Source of the DNA: Actinostola sp. cb2023
Taxonomy: Eukaryota; Cnidaria; Anthozoa; Actiniaria; Actinostolidae
Reading direction: 5' to 3'
Assembly (NCBI GenBank): GCA_033675265.1
Contig: JAUJYZ010000222.1
Coordinates: forward strand, 124,001-188,000
Length of the DNA stretch: 64,000 nucleotides
The translations under genes and the position numbers were made by a program. This document shows positions 57,803 to 64,000 of this stretch, piece after piece. The first letter of the stretch is position 1, and each line of letters opens with the position of its first letter. The notes beneath the pieces were generated by a model that had not been told where the DNA came from, searched no databases, and saw only the letters and a program-made list of their open reading frames with translations.

Positions 57803-57811
57803 CGTGGGAAA
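57803..57811 (+). promoter_or_regulatory. CSL/Su(H)-type binding site CGTGGGAAA
   Basis: The plus strand reads CGTGGGAAA, matching the YGTGRGAA consensus for the Notch effector CSL (RBPJ/Su(H)). It lies 12 bp upstream of the TATA box of the HES gene, where such sites commonly act. Confidence 0.6.
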
Positions 57812-57918
57812 ATTCCTTCAGCCTTGTGTCATGGATCGCAAATATTTGTCTTGACATTTTCTAAAACAATCACGGGAACAGACAAAGACAATGGGGGTGA
57901 CCTTACGAGAGCCTAGGC

Positions 57919-57927
57919 CGTGGGAAC
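57919..57927 (+). promoter_or_regulatory. Second CSL/Su(H)-type site CGTGGGAAC
   Basis: CGTGGGAAC in the same orientation about 110 bp further upstream. Two same-orientation matches in the proximal 240 bp of a HES gene fit Notch responsiveness; a third, inverted match (TTTCCCACG) is at 58512-58520. Confidence 0.5.
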
Positions 57928-57938
57928 GCTCTTTTCTG

Positions 57939-58037
57939 ATTGGTCAATTGCCCTTGGTCGCACGACAGGCTCAAGACACAATTCGATTAGCTCTGCAGTA
58001 GCGCGTGAAGAGCGTGAGACCGGTCTCTCCTGATTGG
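57939..58037 (-). promoter_or_regulatory. Two CCAAT boxes upstream of the HES gene
   Basis: The minus strand carries CCAAT in GACCAATCAGA at 57943-57939 and again at 58037-58033, in similar local context, within 350 bp of the HES start. Confidence 0.4.
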
Positions 58038-58059
58038 TCGAAATCTAAGTCAACGTCTG

Positions 58060-61000
58060 TTCTTAATTACTTAGAAAAAGACAGTATACACAACATCAAA
58101 ACAAAGACTTCTACAAATTGAGTGTCTTGATGAAAAGTTAAGCGAATTACGTGGTGCAGACATGCTCGCGCTCAAGTGTTTATTGTCTTGAATGTGCTGC
58201 CTGAGATGATGGGTCGAAGCCTGTTCGGTGGAAGATTGAAGTTCGATGGATCGTCGTGTCAGTGTGTTGTTGACAGCTTCATAATGTTTCCAGTCGAGTA
58301 TTTAGAGTGTAATTTACACCGATCTATTTGAAATCATTAACCATCGAGCTGTGATCAAATGATATGCACGTGTAGTTAGCCCCAAGAGCTTTTGTGTTCC
58401 AGTTGCGGTTGTATTCACATTGTCCTCTCCTGAGCTCCAGTCCATTGTGTCTTTATAACACTTATACACCAGTACACTCCTTATCATTTCCATAACAATA
58501 GATCACAAAACTTTCCCACGGTTTTCTAATAAAAGATATATTGCAGCTTGCTGTTGAATCTACTTTATAAACAAGTCAAATTCGGCTTTTTCTTCGGAGA
58601 GATGTGTGTGGTCTTTGATGGATTTGTAACGTCTTCATTCCCAGGGTAGTGATTTAATGGGCTCTTGTCTTTCGTATAAACCTATATACAGTATAAATTA
58701 ATAGGTTTATTTGTTTCAAGCCTCAAAACTCGTCATACACTTGAGAAACCATTCACTTAAAATCACGGGAGGCCGTACATAGGTTTTATTAACCCCGCGG
58801 GCCGGTTTCGATCCTGAAGGAATTTCGGCTTGAGTTTTCATCCCATTAACATTTATGCTCAAAAAAAGAGAAATTAATTGCCGTTACACGTCGTAATGTG
58901 TCTCTAAAGGAACTGATACCTTGCAGTATTTCTGTACTCGGGATAGGGCTCGTCACTGGGTCTCTAGTGACACGTGTGTGCAGGAACCACATTTCCGCCA
59001 CTTTCAAACCAACTCATCAGGTTACACAGACTGATCAAGGACCACCAGAAATATCTTTTAGTCACCTTTTAATATAACAATTAACAATACTTTACCACCT
59101 CAGTGCCCGAGAGCCCGCTGGTGATGGTGCGAAATTATAACTTGTTAAGTCTGCAACACCTTTTTCACTTTTTACTGCGAAAATCTGATCAAACGCTTTA
59201 GCACTGTTTTAGCACCTCGGATGAGTAGACGTAGTGTTATTACGGTATTATAATCATTTTGAACACAAAATGTACACATTTTCTTTGGAATCTGGTTATT
59301 TGCGAAACGTAAGCCAAATTGCATGGCAAAATGGAGAGTATTTTGAGAGAGTTTCAAGTTTTATTCTACTACAATTAAAATGCATGGCTAAAACTATTCA
59401 GACAGCGTTTATAATTTGCTTTTAATAACTTTTTTGACAATTCAGACGGAATCAGTCTTCCGGTCTCAAATCAGTGTTAGATTGAATTCCTACACTGAGC
59501 ACCCGAAAATAACTCTGAAATATCCTATTTTTAAGCAGTTTATAAACTACTGAAGTCACTGGAATTCAAAAGTTAACGCCAACTTACAACTGGACTGAGC
59601 GGTAACCGCAGTGTACGAATTCAAGCCGAAATTGTGTAAACATCCTTGCCTAAATCCTGACGTATAATTTGTTTTCCAAACTCCTAGACTGATGTAGCTA
59701 TCAGTGCCAACCCCTTCGATTGACTGTTTCGTTTTCAATCAGTAACTTTCCAAGAAGAAAGAGCCATTGTTCTTCACCCTACAAACATACACCAGCCGTA
59801 CAAAAGTAGTCGACATATTCTTCAATTGCTTTTCATTGATCAGTTCACGAAAACGTTGTTGGAAAGTGGCACTCTGTTGGACATCTCACCGATTCAGAAC
59901 CGCATGATCCATCCGTTGACTTTTGTGCTCAGTTATGAATTCCGCATTTGCGCATTCTAGTGTTCCACAAATAATTATAAAGCACTGAACTTTGCACAAC
60001 TCATATTTCGGATGTAAACGTTTGGTCAAAACTGACTGACTTAGTTCTGATGAAAACTTGGCTAAACATATGGTGGTTAGGTGCCGTTCCGCGTTTCGAT
60101 GGTATCCAAAAGTAAACCCGATCAAGATTAGAAACAACTAATAATAATACTTTATTCAAATACTAAACGGAATGGTTTCCAACAAAGTTGGGATTCGATC
60201 AGTTTAGTCTCCCCGTTTAATATAGTTTACTAAATGTTTAATACAGTTTAACACGGTTTAATAAACATGTAAACTGAATTGTATTGAGATGACTCGTGAT
60301 TTGTCTCCATCGGCTTCGCCCTCCTCGAAATTCAAAGAAGGAACATTTACTACTCGACTTCCACATGCTTTATGAAAAACCTTTTTAAAGGATTTGCTGC
60401 ACCGTGTGTGGCGTCTTTGTAAAACCCATTTTGCGCAGTAACTTACAGTTTTTCAGTCATTCTTTCAGTCTTTCGAAATGCGTCTAAACTTACTAAGCAA
60501 ACAGACATTATAGAATTCTATCTATATACCATTGAATTCGCATCACCGATAGCACTTCTCTGCTCTCAAAATACAACATCATTATTGCATTCCAATGTCT
60601 ATTTATAGCGTTCAATCCAACAAAACGCCAAAACGAGTGTCTCAGATTTGGTGAGCGAACTACAAGTGCATAAGGGCGTCTCTAAAATGGGCCAAATTTT
60701 ACAGATCTTAGATTTCAAGCTACTTGCCAAAACGGAACTCCGCCTAACTTGCTTGTATATCCTGGCTTCGTATTGTGGGTGCAACCATTTTCCATAAAAT
60801 ATGGAATGCCAATTCAATGTAGCCGGACAGCGAAGAAGTTGTTTGTATTTCAAATAATGCTTTCAAGACATAACAAACTATGCCTTCAATCACTAAGTGC
60901 TATATAGACTGTCCAATTCCATGGACAATGGATTTGTTGAAACGCTAAAGACTTTGTAAGCTTCTAGAGTGGCAATGGCTGAACTTGCTAATGCTACTTT

Positions 61001-62930
61001 GTTGACAAACGTCCACCAACTAGGCGTGGCCTTTTTGCACATTTCAGATTTGGAGAAATAAAACGAATAACAATGTCCCATGACACAATAAACTGATCTT
61101 AAAACAAAAGATCGGATTTTGATGATGTCACTGACTTGCCTAGAATTTTCACAAGCAGGCAATTAAAATCTCGTTGACACTTCGAAGAACCGAGTCTCGG
61201 ACGGATATAACGTTGGTGTAGCTTCCTTTCTTTTTTATCATTAATCCAATAGGGACGTAACGGCAAGAGTAGGAAAAGCACTGTGCACTCGACCACACAA
61301 GCCACGTTTTCCGCCTACTTCATGTCGGTGGATTTCAATCAAGTCTTGGAGTTCAGGTCGTCATTTACGTCATGATCGCTTCCTGAATTTTTAGAAAGCG
61401 GTTATCAACAATAAAAGTTCAAGAAGCTTAAAATTTGTAACTGCACACTTTCTCTTTTTTCCTTTCTTTTTTAACAAACTATTGTTGTTGTTGTTTTCAA
61501 AGAATATAGTACACTCGTGCAGTGACTGATAGAGTTGGATCTTCCAGGCTCACTAAAATAGTGGTACAACTGAGAAACTTATGGTTGCAAGAGTTGGCGT
61601 TCAATTCAGTGGCTTTCCTGCCAGTGCCAACACCATTCAGGAAGCTTGGTGATATTGAACTATCAGAACATACTGAGCTGTTGCTTACTGAATTAGCAGC
61701 AACAGCTGCAGATGCCGGGCCTCGTGTTCTGATAACAGCGACGATCAATACGAGCAAATGTCAGGTTTTTCTAGTTTGATCTTATTCCAAACTCAACAAA
61801 ATAGAGCATACTTGACTTCATTTAACCGTGGGTCATTTTGGTTCGATTTCCCAGGGATTGCTTCATTGCAAACATCTTGTGATTCCTTGAATGCATATGC
61901 AGTTAATTGCATCTTGTTGTCAATCCAATGCATAAACAGTGAATTTGAGTGGGTGAGTGACAAGCACCATTGCATTGCCCCACGTGCAATTACAGCTTCA
62001 TGCATGCATGTCCGAAGCGCGTATTTCCAAAATGCGCTTCTTGTAGAGTATTTTATTGCCACTATTATTCTAAGTAACTATGAAATATCCGTACCCAAGA
62101 TACTGCCATATCGTCACACCTTCTATCTAGGTTTTGCCATACACCTGCATTTCTGATATGTTTTCCGGTATCAGCTAGGGTTCATTTAATCAACAAAGTA
62201 TTCTTAACATCATCTTTTCTGACATCTTTTCCTGCAGCCATAAACAAAGAGAAAGAGGGCTGTAAATGTACTAAGTGGACAATTATCCAGCAATAGTTGC
62301 ATGGCTTCTGTTTTGATACCGAGAAAGAACTTTAAATGATGCTAAAAGATCCCAGTCTCAGTTTAGTTCATCGACCACTAGGACTGTTGTGACTAACGCC
62401 ATGTAGAACTCGGTAAATAATTAACGTAGCATGAAAATGATAATGGCATTATAATTCATTCTCCGCCTTTGTTTAAAAATAAGGTTTTATTTATCTACAT
62501 TTGGGAATGCATACGATTCCTTAAAATACTTTATCACGTATTTACACATTTTGTACAAAATCTAATTCTCTGATCTCGTGTATTATTCCACGAAATGTCC
62601 ACCCTTTTTACAACAATGAGAACACGATATCCTTTGGTATCGTACACGCCATATTATTTACGAAAACTTTCAAAAGCTGTTTGATGTTCACTCGGACAAA
62701 AGTATGCTAATTTGGAAAACACAATTCTTCTTGGTTGGTTGGAAATTCACTGTGGAATCGTCCAGCAATGTCGACTACACGTGGAGTCATCATTGTTAAC
62801 GGTTGCCTTCAGTCAAAACAAGTGCTGTGTTGCGCTGTGTCTGCATGCCGATGCTGCGATGCATGATCAAGGTCATTGCAATGCTTGAAACCACGTTTTC
62901 GTTCCACTGTCCTGCGCCAAAGATCTTGAA
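58060..62930. other. Spacer between the two HES genes, no gene seen
   Basis: About 4.9 kb; would hold the upstream region of the first HES gene and the 3' UTR of the second. One inverted CSL-like match at 58512-58520. No coding exon found. Confidence 0.45.
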
Positions 62931-62937
62931 ACCACTC

Positions 62938-63425
62938 TCACCAAATACATGGACGTCTCCAGTTGAAAGATTCGCTGTATACAGAGTGCGGATTTTGCCA
63001 CGATAACGGAAGAAGCTGTACTCCATCGTTCGGTATCAGCAAGGCTGGCATGCCGTTACTAAGAATCACTTGTGACGGTCCTGCAAGTCTTATTAAACCA
63101 CCGTCTTGTTGCGGAGACGATGGTGGCGAAGGAAGAGTTGACGGAAAACTCATCTCGTTAGCTTTTGCGGGTGGTATCGGAAAGGCGGGAAGTGACGGAT
63201 TTATTTTTGTGGGCAATCGAAGCATTTGGGACGAGCATACCACACCGTTGGCGCGTGGTCCAGTCCATTTCATGGTTTGTGTCTGCGAACAGTAGTAAGA
63301 TGACAGATGAGATAGTAGATGAGCCCTCAGTTCGTCTGATACGTTATCTAGAGACATGAGATAACGGGCCACTTCGGCAGCACATTCGTTGAAACCCGCA
63401 CGGTAATTAGCCATTGTTAACGAGT
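62938..63425 (-). CDS. Second HES-family gene, 3' exon only (Orange domain to C terminus)
   Basis: The last coding exon of a HES paralogue. It starts at an acceptor (TTTCAG before 63425, phase 1) exactly like exon 4 of the gene at 56441-57694, and reads MANYRAGFNECAAEVARYL, then a variable proline-rich linker (FPSTLPSPPSSP), ending NWRRPCIW at TGA 62938 (161 codons). The WRPW motif is not canonical; WRRPCIW may be a degenerate form. I see no bHLH-encoding exon in 63430-64000, so the 5' exons should lie beyond the window on the right. Confidence 0.88.
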
Positions 63426-64000
63426 CTGAAATGAGAAACCAAGCAAACAATTTAGACCTAGACATTGCAGTTTGATGACTTTAACAGAAGAGCATGTGAA
63501 ATAATGCCAAATATTATTACAAATAAATGAACTGAACTGAAATTCCCAAGAACAAGTAAAATATTCTTAAATCATCATTTAGTCAATTGTTGTTGGTGCA
63601 TATCGTGAGTCGATAATTTATCATTATCAATGATTTATGGCAGCATTACATCACTGGTAAGATGACCCTAACGTTCCTTCAGGAATTCACAAACACGAAA
63701 TATTCTGTCTACCTAACATTTCCGATTGATTTGAACTTTCTTTAAACCCCAACACAAACCATGTTCCACCAATAGAAATTGTCACGTTTCTCAGAAAACT
63801 TTCGAGAACTTTGAAGTTAATTAACTGATTGAAACTTCTGAATTCCAAATGCCTGAAAGATGCTTGAGAACTGAGCTTTGTTGGTTTTTAATACAATATT
63901 AAACAGGTATAGGTTTTCTGATAGCCAATTATGAGGCCATTATCAGACATTTTTGCTGCTCAGAAAAAAAAGGATTACCAATCAATAGTGAGGACTTAGT

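Noticed and set aside
61497..61779. Overlapping open frames on both strands
   Set aside because: Both are about 85 codons with no recognisable domain, and neither connects to a splice-consistent neighbour.

Overview
The window is an AT-rich, intron-bearing, animal nuclear sequence with heavy interspersed and tandem repetition. The genes found are a secreted-domain/receptor tyrosine kinase locus, a class A GPCR and HES-type bHLH repressors. Together with Penelope-like, SINE and many fold-back mobile elements, this points to an early-branching marine invertebrate. My best guess is an anthozoan cnidarian, from the style of the repeats and domain architectures. No species call is made.

All convincing genes lie on the minus strand, and the splice models below were built by hand from exon translation, GT/AG sites and phase. 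(1) 23509-15440: a type I membrane protein, signal peptide - F5/8C (discoidin) - TSP1 - EGF - EGF - transmembrane - short tail (10 exons, 413 aa model). (2) 14289-2886: a complete receptor tyrosine kinase, Ig - SEA - FN3 - transmembrane - kinase - short tail (16 exons, 715 aa model), with every catalytic motif intact. The two lie head to tail and their extracellular exon phases are compatible, so they may be two genes or one locus with alternative splicing. (3) 35587-34529: an intronless class A GPCR. (4) 57694-56441: a complete four-exon HES gene ending in WRPW, with a TATA box, CCAAT boxes and CSL/Su(H)-like sites upstream. (5) 63425-62938: the last exon of a second HES gene whose bHLH exons lie beyond the window.

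The rest is mostly non-coding. The introns of the tyrosine kinase locus carry a 1.8 kb 42-bp minisatellite, a Penelope-like GIY-YIG fragment, a 480 bp tetranucleotide array and several MITEs. The interval 24000-34500 holds two long simple-repeat arrays, a tRNA-derived SINE and a 653 bp near-perfect palindrome bounded by TTAA. The interval 36200-56400 holds a decayed coding relic, a 1.4 kb minisatellite with higher-order structure, and several fold-back elements with clear target-site duplications. One of those can be compared with a paralogous empty site.

Functionally, the left third encodes adhesion/signalling receptors for the cell surface. The SEA module with a G-S cleavage motif in the kinase receptor suggests a self-cleaved ectodomain. 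The right end encodes Notch-pathway-type transcriptional repressors.
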